From Leuctra nigra (taxonomy: Eukaryota > Arthropoda > Insecta > Plecoptera > Leuctridae), in the NCBI GenBank assembly GCA_934045905.1, contig OW203762.1:25080345-25144344 (forward strand): 64,000 bases of DNA. The letters run 5' to 3'. Below, piece after piece: positions 11,692-22,400 of the stretch. A program made the translations under genes and the position numbers. Each line of letters opens with the position of its first letter. Position 1 is the stretch's first letter. The notes under the pieces are model-generated. The model did not search any database and had not been told where the DNA came from. It saw nothing but the letters and a program-made list of their open reading frames with translations.

Positions 11692-11697
11692 TTTATT
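11692..11697 (-). terminator. Candidate poly(A) signal for the repeat-protein gene
   Basis: AATAAA on the minus strand, about 165 bases past the stop codon of the long ORF. Confidence 0.4.
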
Positions 11698-11861
11698 TAA
11701 ACAAGGTAAACATTGTATCAAAAGAAAATATTGAAAAGTACAGGATACGGAACAGACCAAACATTTCGTTTTTCTAATGAATTCTACAAATTTTAAACAG
11801 TTATCTAAATAACTCCTGGTTAGAGAGTTTTACATACAATTTTTGGTAAATAATGAAGTTA

Positions 11862-14800
11862 CTATGGCCTGCGCAATATGGATCGTGATGAAGTGAAAAT
11901 AACTCCCGAGGACAAAGCTCTTTCGTTGTGATTCAACGCATTCCCGTCTTCCTTCAGCGGCGCTTTTATCGGATATCTGTCAGAATCTCCTTGCGTCGTT
12001 GTCTCGCTTCCCTCCTCCGTGACAGCATCCTGAGTTGGTCCTGGCTCGCCGCTCGCCATTCCCTCAAAGCTCGCGGCTTCCTCAGCATTCCCTTTTCGAC
12101 CAATAAACGACGTGATGTACTTCATGAATCCCGTGTAGTTCTCCTCAAAGAACGAGCGGGGACTTAATAACGGGTTTGGAACGTCCAACTTTACTTCACA
12201 TTGATTCTCAGAAGATGAGAAGGACACTCCTTCGCGCTCCTCTGGCAGCGATGGAGCCGCTGAAAAGTCCCTCGTCTGAGTATGATTGGGTTTATTCAAA
12301 ATCTTGATTGTCTTAGTCGGATGGCTGACGGTTTCCAAAGAATGAGAACTAGAGCTCACAGAATCTCGAGGCGACTTTGGTGGTTCATTACCACTTTTCG
12401 TTTCGTAAAGTACTTCGAAGTTCTTTAAAGCTGGAGTAAACTCCATAAGTTCTTTTAAATAATTAGGGTACTTCATCGCTGCAAACTTTTTGATGGTACG
12501 TTGTGGTTTCTCGGAGGAATGAGGGATGCTGCTATCATTAGGACGGTCCCGAAGATCACAGAAATCATCGTCAAAGTCGGTGTCGTTATAAGCAGTTGAC
12601 ACGATGCCAAATGAAGGGTATGATGCGGCACTCGGATAGCTTACGCCCGATGAACTACTACAACTCGTTTTAGGATCTTTATTACATTCTGTGGGTTTAT
12701 CTTTTGACGAGGACGAATTATCTTTGTCACATGAAGGACCAATTCCCCTTGACTTGGGACCCCTTTTACAATCGCCATCAGAAGATTTATCATCCTTACA
12801 GGGGGGGAAAGGCATCTTCTTGCATGAGCCAATACCATCATTCGGCTTACTTGTATCACCACATGGCGACTCTTTCTTAGGTGCTTCTTTCTCTGTCTTC
12901 TTTGGTTCTTCTTTTTTGCCGCAAGGGTCTATCTTTTTTGGTTCTTCCTTCTTAACGCACGGTTCTATCTTTTTTGGTTCTTCTTTCTTAGCGCACGGGT
13001 CTATCTTTTTAGTTGACTCTTCCGGTTTGGCACAAGGATCTATCTTTTTACATGGTTCTTCTTTCGTTGCGCAAGGCTTTTGACTTGGCTCGTCTTTCTT
13101 TGGAGGCTCTGGAATCTTAGCACAAGGATCTTTCTTTTTGCAAGGATCGTCTTTCTTTTGACTTAATTCGTCTTTCGTTCCACAAGGCTTTTGACTTGAC
13201 TCTTCTTTCTTTGGAGGCTCTGGCATCTTAGCACAAGGATCTTTCTTTTTGCAAGGATCGTCTTTCTTTTGACTTGATTCGTCTTTCGTTCCACAAGGCT
13301 TTTGACTTGACTCTTCTTTCTTTGGAGGCTCTGGCATCTTAGCACAAGGATCTTTCTTTTTGCAAGGATCGTCTTTCTTTTGACTTGACTCTTCTTTCTT
13401 TGGAGGCTCTGGCATCTTAGCACAAGGATCTTTCTTTTTGCAAGGGTCGTCTTTCTTTTGACTTGAAGGGTCATCTTTCTTTGCACACGGATCCTGCTTT
13501 GGTTCATCTTTCTTATCACACGGATCTTTCTTTGCACATGGGTCTTGCTTTGGTTCTTCTTTCTTTGAACTTGGTGGATCCCACTTTGGCTTTTTAATAT
13601 TGGCACAAGGATCTTTCTTTACACATGGAGGATCCTCCTTCTTTTTTGATTCATCTTTCTTTTTACATGGATCCTGCTTTGGCTCATCTTTCTTTTTACA
13701 TGGATCCTGCTTTGGTTCTTCTTTCTTATCACATGGCCCCTTGTTTGCACATGGGTCCTGTTTTGGTTCTTCTTTCTTTGAACTTGGTGGATCCCACTTT
13801 GGCTTTTTAATATTGGCACAAGGATCTTTCTTTACACATGGAGGATCCTCCTGCTTTTTAGATTCATCTTTCTTTTTACATGGATCCTGCTTTGGCTCAT
13901 CTTTCTTTTTACATGGATCTTGCTTTGGTTCTTCTTTCTTATCACTTGGCCCCTTGTTTGCACATGGGTCCTGCTTTTGTTCTTCTTTCTTTGAACTTGG
14001 CGGATCCCACTTTGGCTTTTTAATATCAGCACAAGGATCTTTCTTTAAGCACGGAGGATCCTCATGCTTTTTAGATTCATCTTTCTTTTTACATGGATCC
14101 TGTTTCGGTTCATCTTTCTTTGCACATGGGTCCTTCTTTGGTTCATCTTTCTTTGCACATGGGTCCTTCTTTGGTTCATCTTTCTTAGAACCACCCTTTT
14201 TCTCTTTCTTGCATGGATTTTCCATTTTCATCATTTCTTTACACGGATCTTCTTTCTTGGTGTCTTGCGGTTTTGTTGCATCTATGTCCGTCTTCTTTGA
14301 GCATGGCGGCTCGATCTTTAAGTAATCTTTGCAAGGGTCCTCTTTCTTATCTTTACTACAAGGATCTTCTCTTTTTGAGTGGGCATCTTCCTTCTTGGGC
14401 TTATCACTTTTCTTCTTCCAAAACCACGAGCAATCCTCTTCTGGAGCCTCAATACCAGGACATATCTTGACTTCATTGTTGAGTTCCATATATTTTGCCG
14501 GTTCTATCAGCTCTAAATGTTCCTTTGCACTTGCCATCTGGATGCCAGACGGGCCGCGTTTTACTCGACTTATGACTTGGACCTTTTCGGTGGCATTGAC
14601 GTCTACAGATTCAATCACAGGTGGCTTTGTTTTAAGCTGTTTTCTCCTCCTAAAGTTTGATGGCGCAGGTTTTGGGGCCCTGAGAGGTTTATAGTCAGTC
14701 GCTTTCTTCATGAAGTGCTTAGCGGATAAATCTGTCGTTACATTTTGAACAAGAGCAGCGTCTTTACTCTTGATCCACTTGCCCTCGATGTCTTCAGACT

Positions 14801-17675
14801 TGTCCCACATTTCAGCGTTCACCGCAGCTTGTATTTGAGCTTCTTTCACTTTAGACATCGACGACGTCGAAACAGCTGGGTGCCCTTTGGGTGGTTGGTC
14901 GTACTTTGAAGCGGCGATTCGAGTCATCGATGGACTTAGCTTTACATCAACGAGTGGCATCCGGTCACGTTCATACTTTTCTTCTGGTCTGCCCTCTTCT
15001 GGTCTCGGCGATTTACTAGCCAAGGTTTTAATAATGGCCAATGTCACTTCGCTTTCTTGCGCCTTCTCTCTAGCTGCTATTTCTCTTTTCAGATTCTCTA
15101 TTGCTGCCTGATTCAAGGACGGCGCTTTACTTGCAACTTTCTTAGACGGGGACGCCACTGCAAGTGGATCTTTGTTCTCGGCGTGTTCCAACGACTTCTT
15201 CGCAGCATCAATGACTGCCAATGTGACTTGTGTCTCGAGCGTCATTGCTGCTGGAGGTGGTTTTGCTGGTGCTACTCGAGTCATTTTTACTACACGTGGT
15301 CTCAACTTCGCCGGCAATTGATAGGCAGTAAACCATTTGTTATCGGCATTCAACACTTCTGCCTCCTCAGCGTTATTCATTCTTTCTTTTACTATTGCTG
15401 CTCGATTTGACACGTTAAAATACCATGCCCCTAGCTCCGTGTTTCCTTTAGATTTTCCTGATGATATTTTCACCTCGGCCAACGACCTTTTGGGAACATT
15501 GCCTACTTTATCAATCTTTCGTATATTTGGCGTTGTTTTAACGTTGACGTATTCAGAGTAGGAAGGATGTGGAGGCAGTTTCTTCTCGAACGATTCTTGC
15601 TCGCGTAAATGAGACAAAGAGAGGTTGGGAGTCTTCTTGTCTGCTGTCCACTTCGAGTAATGGCGTTTCTCCTTCAATTCAATCGAAGGGTCTTGTTCGT
15701 AAGAAGTATGTGGAGGCACTTTCTTCTCGAATGCATCTTGCTCGTGTAAATGAGTCAAGGAGAGGTTGGGGATCTTCTTGTCTACTGTCCTTTTCGAGTA
15801 ATGTCGTGTCTCTTTCAATTCAATCGATGAGTCTTGCTCGTAAGCTCGGTTCGCCTTCGGTTGTGTTTTAACATTGGTTTTGTGTTGAGACGTCAGATAG
15901 GTGTCGTTGATTGACAGAACGGCTGGTTTGGTCTGCGCAGGCTTCGGAATGATCGGCCTCTTCGCCGTGGTGGCGCTGTTGCTGAACTGTCGGCCGTGGT
16001 TGGTCATCGCGGAGAATCGAACCGGAGACTGCGACCTCGACCTCGGCAAGTACATGTTGCTGGATACGTGCGTGCCGTCAACCAACGCGATGGCACGAGT
16101 TTTGTTCCTCGCTCGGTGTTGAATTACCTCAATGTGTTCGCCGTAGTTTGGTTTGAGTCCACTCAGAATCAATTTCGTATCTCGTGAAATTGTCGCCGGT
16201 TCTATGCTAACTGGTTTTGGAATAACGTTACGACCCATCAGTTGAACAATCGGTTCGTCGGCAAAAGTTTGTTTTGTTTTCTTTTTCGCCGCAGTTATGA
16301 TCTTGTTAGAATTCTCTTTGCTGTCATTTACCACAACACGGTTGACTTTCATTGTAGCACGCACTCCTAAAGGCAGAGATTTGTGGGTTTTCAGACTATT
16401 CGTTTTATTTGTAATGAGTACTTGATTTCTCTTGTCTCCTTTTAGTTCAACTTTACTGCTTTTCAGTGGAACTTTTGGAGGCGGAGTTAAATCCGCAATT
16501 ATTTGATCCGGCATGATAACGATTGGCGGTTTTTCAGGTTCTCTTTTACCAACAAAGAATGTCCTAATGGGAGACAAATACTCCAATGACGGTTTTGCAA
16601 TCGGTGGAGGAGCCTCAAATCTCACGGGCTTAATGAGCGGCGCCTCCACTTTGGCAAGACGAGGAACCAACGTGATCGGCACCTTGAGAATCGGCTCCGG
16701 GATGACTTTAATCCGGGATGATATGATCCTCATCTTCGGCTTCTGTCGAGTGGACTTCACGGAGTTGCTCTTGTTGGAATAGGATCGCTGTTGGCATGTA
16801 GTCGTACCTCGCAGTCGACTACGACTACCTTTCACTTCAAGAGGCCCCTTCGCCGTATCATTGGTCAACATGTCTTGCGTTTGACGAGCTTTCTCGCCAG
16901 ATCGCGGTCGAGTCACCACTTCAACTTTCTTTTTCTGAGCATTCGCTTTAAGCGTTAACTCATCCTTCAGTTTAGCGAACATTTTGCGCGGTGACATGGC
17001 ATATTTATAAGGGTAAGCAAGGCTAATTTCAGGCGCAGGCTTCGCGCTTTTGATGGATATCGTCGACTTCGGTTTGGATACACTAAACTTAGCTGTTTGA
17101 TTTACCAATCTTCTGAATGGAAGCTTGAACTCTGAAGACAGGTTCTTCTTTAGTTCCTTACTCTTAATTTGCAGACTATTCTTCGAGGTTTTTGGTTGAG
17201 TTTTCTCTGCACTACGAGACCTCAACACCTGTGGCTTAACTGCCGCCACTCTCGGCTGACTAGCTGCATTGTAACTCAGATTCTGTCTCGAATGCGCATT
17301 CGCAGAACTTACCTTCTCCGAGTTCTTCTGATTGAAGAGATAAGCAATCATCGCATTCTTGTTCGCGATCCATGACTCCTCCGGCTTCTCGTTGTTCTTG
17401 GCATGTTTCTGGGCGACGCCGAGCTCCTGGTCGCCGCGAAAGAAGCCGGTGATCCAGGACTTGGCGCGGAATGGGATGCGAATCACAGCGTAGCGCTGGT
17501 CACATGGTAACACGGTCCGCAATAGAGGCAGAGGAGCTTGGCGGAACGACGCGCGGCTCTCGCTGAAGCATCGCGGTACCAATCGATGTGACTGGACAGT
17601 AAACATAACGTCAAACAATATTATAAAGTGACAGCAGATGTAACAACAATCTTTCAATCTGAACCTCTTGAACAT
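11862..17675 (-). CDS. Lys/Cys-rich repeat protein, about 1,937 residues, function unknown
   Basis: One uninterrupted frame of 5.8 kb. The first ATG in frame is at 17675 and the next at 17606. The segment from the second Met on is Arg-rich with few acidic residues (MFTVQSHRLVPRCFSES), as in a mitochondrial presequence, but a good splice acceptor (TTTACTGTCCAG) at about 17595 means upstream exons may instead supply the start. Residues about 620-720 hold a twofold repeat around ELKE.RHYSK and KIPNLSLTHL. Residues about 1095-1610 are dozens of DPC-centred repeats such as KKDEPKQDPCKKK, with nested higher-order copies. The C-terminal 340 residues are less repetitive and acidic, with FDDDFCDLRDRPND and FFEENYTGFMKYI. 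I recognise no family; cysteine-bearing Lys-rich repeats could suit a disulphide-linked sperm or cuticle structural protein, which is only a guess. Confidence 0.75.
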   Translation of the reverse strand: MFKRFRLKDCCYICCHFIILFDVMFTVQSHRLVPRCFSESRASFRQAPLPLLRTVLPCDQRYAVIRIPFRAKSWITGFFRGDQELGVAQKHAKNNEKPEESWIANKNAMIAYLFNQKNSEKVSSANAHSRQNLSYNAASQPRVAAVKPQVLRSRSAEKTQPKTSKNSLQIKSKELKKNLSSEFKLPFRRLVNQTAKFSVSKPKSTISIKSAKPAPEISLAYPYKYAMSPRKMFAKLKDELTLKANAQKKKVEVVTRPRSGEKARQTQDMLTNDTAKGPLEVKGSRSRLRGTTTCQQRSYSNKSNSVKSTRQKPKMRIISSRIKVIPEPILKVPITLVPRLAKVEAPLIKPVRFEAPPPIAKPSLEYLSPIRTFFVGKREPEKPPIVIMPDQIIADLTPPPKVPLKSSKVELKGDKRNQVLITNKTNSLKTHKSLPLGVRATMKVNRVVVNDSKENSNKIITAAKKKTKQTFADEPIVQLMGRNVIPKPVSIEPATISRDTKLILSGLKPNYGEHIEVIQHRARNKTRAIALVDGTHVSSNMYLPRSRSQSPVRFSAMTNHGRQFSNSATTAKRPIIPKPAQTKPAVLSINDTYLTSQHKTNVKTQPKANRAYEQDSSIELKETRHYSKRTVDKKIPNLSLTHLHEQDAFEKKVPPHTSYEQDPSIELKEKRHYSKWTADKKTPNLSLSHLREQESFEKKLPPHPSYSEYVNVKTTPNIRKIDKVGNVPKRSLAEVKISSGKSKGNTELGAWYFNVSNRAAIVKERMNNAEEAEVLNADNKWFTAYQLPAKLRPRVVKMTRVAPAKPPPAAMTLETQVTLAVIDAAKKSLEHAENKDPLAVASPSKKVASKAPSLNQAAIENLKREIAAREKAQESEVTLAIIKTLASKSPRPEEGRPEEKYERDRMPLVDVKLSPSMTRIAASKYDQPPKGHPAVSTSSMSKVKEAQIQAAVNAEMWDKSEDIEGKWIKSKDAALVQNVTTDLSAKHFMKKATDYKPLRAPKPAPSNFRRRKQLKTKPPVIESVDVNATEKVQVISRVKRGPSGIQMASAKEHLELIEPAKYMELNNEVKICPGIEAPEEDCSWFWKKKSDKPKKEDAHSKREDPCSKDKKEDPCKDYLKIEPPCSKKTDIDATKPQDTKKEDPCKEMMKMENPCKKEKKGGSKKDEPKKDPCAKKDEPKKDPCAKKDEPKQDPCKKKDESKKHEDPPCLKKDPCADIKKPKWDPPSSKKEEQKQDPCANKGPSDKKEEPKQDPCKKKDEPKQDPCKKKDESKKQEDPPCVKKDPCANIKKPKWDPPSSKKEEPKQDPCANKGPCDKKEEPKQDPCKKKDEPKQDPCKKKDESKKKEDPPCVKKDPCANIKKPKWDPPSSKKEEPKQDPCAKKDPCDKKDEPKQDPCAKKDDPSSQKKDDPCKKKDPCAKMPEPPKKEESSQKKDDPCKKKDPCAKMPEPPKKEESSQKPCGTKDESSQKKDDPCKKKDPCAKMPEPPKKEESSQKPCGTKDELSQKKDDPCKKKDPCAKIPEPPKKDEPSQKPCATKEEPCKKIDPCAKPEESTKKIDPCAKKEEPKKIEPCVKKEEPKKIDPCGKKEEPKKTEKEAPKKESPCGDTSKPNDGIGSCKKMPFPPCKDDKSSDGDCKRGPKSRGIGPSCDKDNSSSSKDKPTECNKDPKTSCSSSSGVSYPSAASYPSFGIVSTAYNDTDFDDDFCDLRDRPNDSSIPHSSEKPQRTIKKFAAMKYPNYLKELMEFTPALKNFEVLYETKSGNEPPKSPRDSVSSSSHSLETVSHPTKTIKILNKPNHTQTRDFSAAPSLPEEREGVSFSSSENQCEVKLDVPNPLLSPRSFFEENYTGFMKYITSFIGRKGNAEEAASFEGMASGEPGPTQDAVTEEGSETTTQGDSDRYPIKAPLKEDGNALNHNERALSSGVIFTSSRSILRRP
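12880..14420 (-). repeat. Coding minisatellite encoding DPC repeats
   Basis: Internal to the long ORF. Short units encode PKQDPCKKKDE and PKKEESSQKKDDPCKKKD. Two larger segments of about 220 bp, each with GGATCC-containing units and the peptide KKPKWDPPSSKKEE, repeat at about 13570-13800, 13790-14020 and 14000-14060. The frame is preserved throughout, which suggests selection for the peptide or expansion in codon multiples. Confidence 0.85.
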
Positions 17676-17861
17676 TTCACAATGCAATGTGTTTTCACTC
17701 AACACAAAAACACCAAGAAGCAGAATGAGACATCGTATGAAAATATGAGCTCAAAGTGTGTGAGCAAAATATTGGTGATGCTGCAACAGTAAATGACTGG
17801 ACACTATATTATTTGCAACCTCTTTAACAATCGCTCTGGACTAGATCTATGGATCTCTTTG

Positions 17862-18015
17862 GATCCCTACAAATGGCCACGACCGCCTCCTTCTCACCGT
17901 CCAGCCTTCCCCATTCTTCATCCTCATAACCCTATCATCATCAAAATCATTCATCCGCCGCCATTAGCCAAGTTGCAAATAAGTGCGACGTTAAAAATCA
18001 TTAAAATGTAATAAA
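17862..18015 (+). repeat. SINE 3' fragment
   Basis: Resembles the body and tail of the tRNA-derived SINE at 11313: accgtccagccttccccatt, then ccattagccaagttgcaaat and gcgacgttaaaaatcattaa. The tRNA-like head is missing. Confidence 0.55.
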
Positions 18016-19183
18016 AAATAACAACTTGCAGGAATCTCCTATTTTACCAAAGTGTTGATTGATAAGGTACCTATAGATGTGCGATTGCGTATTCATAGCA
18101 AATTATGTTTATAGTTTGAAGTGTCAAGTCAACACACTACATCTGTGGTAGTACCTGTCAATCTTGACTACCCACCAAATGACCTTGGAATGACGTTTCT
18201 GATCTTGAATTTCAATCTTGCCTTACAGGTAGGTAGGTACTTGTCATTCCTGGATTGTTATGCTAGTTATCAAGAAAGTGTTGTGTTCTAGTGTTTTAGG
18301 TACGTAAAAGGGTCAAATCCCAAATGAAATGACGTTAGGGAGACGAAGATATAATCTCTCCAAACAACTGATTCACATGGTGGGTTTGACACATTCCTAA
18401 TAGAAAGAAAAACATCCCTATAAGATCAATCATACATCGAAATGTGTATACTTACTTGTGTTAACGATAAATCACACAAAAATTTTCCTCCTGTGCGGAA
18501 ATGGGCCATAATACATTAATTTCACCATTTCCCGATCATTGCTTTAAAAATTGACAACAATCCGTATATGAACGAAATCAAACATTTCCTGACTTTTTAC
18601 CTTCATTCACGGCTATTTGGAGAACGGAAAAACATTTTAAGAGCCTTCTTTGATGCTATCATCAGTACAGTTGTACCAATATAATAAACTAGACATCTAC
18701 AATACTCATTTCTAACTTAGATAATCTAAAAATAATCTTTGTTGGCTTAAAAATGTCCGGTTCATACCGTTCCGATCTTACCATCAATTTACATACGAAT
18801 TCATATGAAAAAAGTATGGGTCGCACCTTCATTAATTTACAATTGAGCTTCAAACGTATTTGGAAGTTTTGATTGGAAAAGTCAAGGTCGGGGGAAATAA
18901 CGTGAATAACTACTGATAAATATCGTAATCTTATTTGTAATCGTTAATTTAACATGATGTTTTTTATGTTAAATAAAAAATAAAACGTATTCGCTGATAA
19001 TACTTTTTGTGAATCCAGTCCCAAAAAAGAATCATTACTTGAACAGCAATTTTCTTGATAGAAGTAAAAATATTACTATTCTATAAGTCATAAATTATTC
19101 CTTCCTAACCATTTTGTGTGACGACAATATTTGTATTAATAGGCAATCAAATATTATTTGCTAAATTCACCCTCACGACTGCT
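18016..19183. other. Intergenic between repeat-protein gene and bHLH gene
   Basis: AT-rich. I see no exon, RNA gene or clear repeat. It separates the divergently transcribed genes on each side. Confidence 0.4.
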
Positions 19184-19408
19184 ACCCCCCCCCCCCCCCC
19201 CCCCACTCGGGTGCAGCCCTGCGATTGGCTGATTTCACCCCGTCAATGCGCAGTAGATGAAGGGTAGAAGTCGGGGGAGGGTCCACGAAGAAAATCTCTC
19301 CAGCATCCAATGTCAGTATTCACCACAAATTAGTGACAATCGCAAGCGGATCCCAGTTCAGAATATCATATTCTACGGTTACCGGAGAAAGAGGAAGGGC
19401 AGAAAATG
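19184..19408 (+). promoter_or_regulatory. Candidate promoter and first exon of the bHLH gene
   Basis: A C-run of about 20 bases is followed by a GC-richer, less repetitive 200 bp with a CCAAT-type box (gattggctga near 19223) and an initiator-like tcagtatt near 19313. The stretch ends at an ATG that abuts a strong donor (ATG|GTAAGT at 19406-19410). This ATG joins in frame to exon 2. The transcription start is not determinable from sequence alone. Confidence 0.4.
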
Positions 19409-22400
19409 GTAAGTAAAATCTTGTTTTTTCAGTGTTCTCGCAATAACCATGGGCTTGACGGAAATATGGACAGATTTCCGCCATGTCCAATAATATATAT
19501 TTGTCTTTGTTCGAGATAATGTTGTTATATAATATTTTTTATTTTTTTATATCAGATATACTATTTCCATGCCTAAAATGTCAACTGTCAGTCTACATAT
19601 TGTCGGGTTCTCGACAATTATTTACAGATGTTCACGGATTTCGGTAAAAATCATTCTGTGAATGTGAGAACGAAGAGCAGGTAGATCATGTAGTTGTCGG
19701 ACAGGATGTGAAGAACATTGCGGGGAATCTGTTTTCATACGAATAACTGATTGATTGAATACTAATTCTTACAGTGAAACAACGTATCATGTGATGTGGT
19801 CTGGTACACTCAAACCAATAAAATCGGCACTCGAAAAGAAAAGGATTAGCTGATTATGGTTTGATGGCATCATCCCATGAAGGCTGTGTTAACGCATCAT
19901 CTACCTCTAGTAGTTGAGCTCTTATTTCATTGATAATAACAAGGATTGATTGTCAAGGAACCTTACCAGCAGCCAATCCTTTTCTTTTCGAGTATCAATT
20001 TTTATTGGTTTGAGCGTACATAGATTATGGTGAAAAACGAGATTTTCGTTTTATGAGTTGTACTTTTTTTATTGAGAATATTTTTCTGTTTATTTTTTTA
20101 AAATAGGTACAATTAGGGCCGGTTTTTCAATTCAACGAGTTGCATTGGTTGTTGCCATGGCAATAATATAGTCCTAATCAATGGTATAAAATTTGGCAGA
20201 GTATTGAAAAACTGGCCCTTAATCTTCAATATTGCCGAAGTTACAATTCTTTTAACTAAACTGAAAAACGATAATTTTGAGACAAACAGCGTTTATTTAC
20301 AAATTAATTTTTACGGGTACTAAATGCCTTGTAATAAACAAATAAAAGTTTAAAATAACAAAGAGTAGAAAAAATAAACATCAATCATTTTCAGTTCAGC
20401 TCAGTTCATTTTTATTTCCAAAAAACATATCTTTTTACAGTACATGTTAAAGACTCCTTAACGTTGACAAGTTAGCGAAGGTAATTTTTCTCTGACCTCA
20501 TCATATAATATAATTCCTCCCTCATTCTGAAATGCTGCATTATAAGTGAATGAAAGGTATACTTTGATGATGTTACAAAACTATTTTGGGGAATCCTCAC
20601 CTGTGGTACGGGTACAAATCATCGACTTGATTCGGCTTATGAAAGGGATTTTGCTCTGAAATATGCTAGATTTACAAAGTCATAAAACTCAATAAAGGGC
20701 GCAAATGTACACCTAGTGGTTTTTTCAAAATAGCGACCAAGTCTAAGTTATAGTTGAAGAACAGCCTATTGCTGAAAGAGAATAATGTTTTAACGACGCT
20801 CGCTCAACTACAAATCAGTAGGTACTCGATATTAATGGATAGAAACAAATTATTCTCTACAAAATGGGTGCAACAATATTTTCGAAACAATATTAAACAA
20901 CATTGCCGAACAATATTAGAGGTACACTCTGGACACTGCAATTGGTCCGCGGTCAATGTTCAAGTGACACTACGGCTAGTATATTTAACATTTATTTTAA
21001 TGTATTTTTTTGGCACAAAGACCGGATGGCTAGTGTGAGTTAAGGGCCGAAAAATTACTTTAAAAAAATAAATAAATAGGTACTAGCCTAGAAGTCGAGT
21101 GAATATTGACTGAGGACCATTTTCCGTGTCCTGGGCTGCGATATTGTAAAATGACAACTTTCTTGTCACGGTGGCAAGCTTCTCATCTCAATGTTATTCA
21201 CGGCCTTCTAGGGTCTTGTCACCGTGACAAGGGAGTTGTCATTTTATACGATCGCAGCCCAGAAGTGTTCCTACATGTTTTTTTTGTTTTTTTAAATTAT
21301 TTTCGGTATTTTAATTTTTTGAAATTTAAGGGAGTTAAATCATTCCTGTGGACGTCCAATGGCCACCACAAAACTAAATTTTCTACAATTTTTATTTACT
21401 CTCCACTTTTCAGCCTATGATTCCGTTCATGTTTGAGATCGAGTGGTCCGCGGACGGCGAGGGGACCGACTGCAGCACGACGTCGTCCCCCCGTCTCTCC
21501 GCCCCGGGGGAGGTTCGAACCCGCGACTCCATGAGCGACGACGACCTCATGTCCGACGACTTCTTCCTGCCCGACTCCGAGGACGACGAGCTCGTCAATC
21601 CACCGAGGCACGTGGTAACCATGAGCAATCATGACGACGATGAGAGGGTAGCTACGTCACATCCGCCGCGAATAATTGTGAGGAAAATGTTCACCAATAG
21701 CCGAGAACGATGGAGGCAGCAAAACGTGAGCGGTGCTTTTGCTGAGCTGAGACGTTTGGTGCCGACGCATCCTCCCGATAAGAAGTTGTCCAAGAACGAG
21801 ATCCTACGCATGGCGATCAGGTGAGGATGGCGGTAAAGATCGGGGTTGAACTGATGATAAGTATTTTGATTAATTAATAGTCGTGCTTGAAGACGCACAA
21901 TAGCGGTGGATCAATGATTATGATGATGCTATTCATGGTTTGCACGTGATGCTATCTCATTGATTCCTGCCACCATCTTGATGGCACGCAGAATAGCAGT
22001 GATTCTCTGCTTTTTTGACGATATTTTATCGGAGATATCTTAAGTACGAAGAGGAATCACTCGCATCACAAAAATACATCGACTTACTCAAATAAAGTTA
22101 TAATCTGACCCGTCAACGTGCCAACAAAATGTCCGTCCTCAGGTGGAAAATTCAATAATTTTGCATTGCTGATATAAATAAAAGAAGTTCGATTCCCGCG
22201 ACCATCCTTCCGGACTGAGGAAGTTTCGTGGTTTCCCTCAGTCTAGAGGCAAATGAGGGGAAGGTTCTTATGCGCGACGCCGTCTCCTTCCTACATTCTA
22301 TCCTTTCTTTCATCATAGTCTCCCAATCATGATCAAAATCATTTATCCTTCTTCAATAGCCTACTTGTAGAACAGTACGACGTTAAATAACATTAAATTA

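Noticed and set aside
13600..14325. Plus-strand 241-residue frame rich in Phe/Ser/Gly/His
   Set aside because: It is the antisense shadow of the DPC repeats in the long minus-strand gene.
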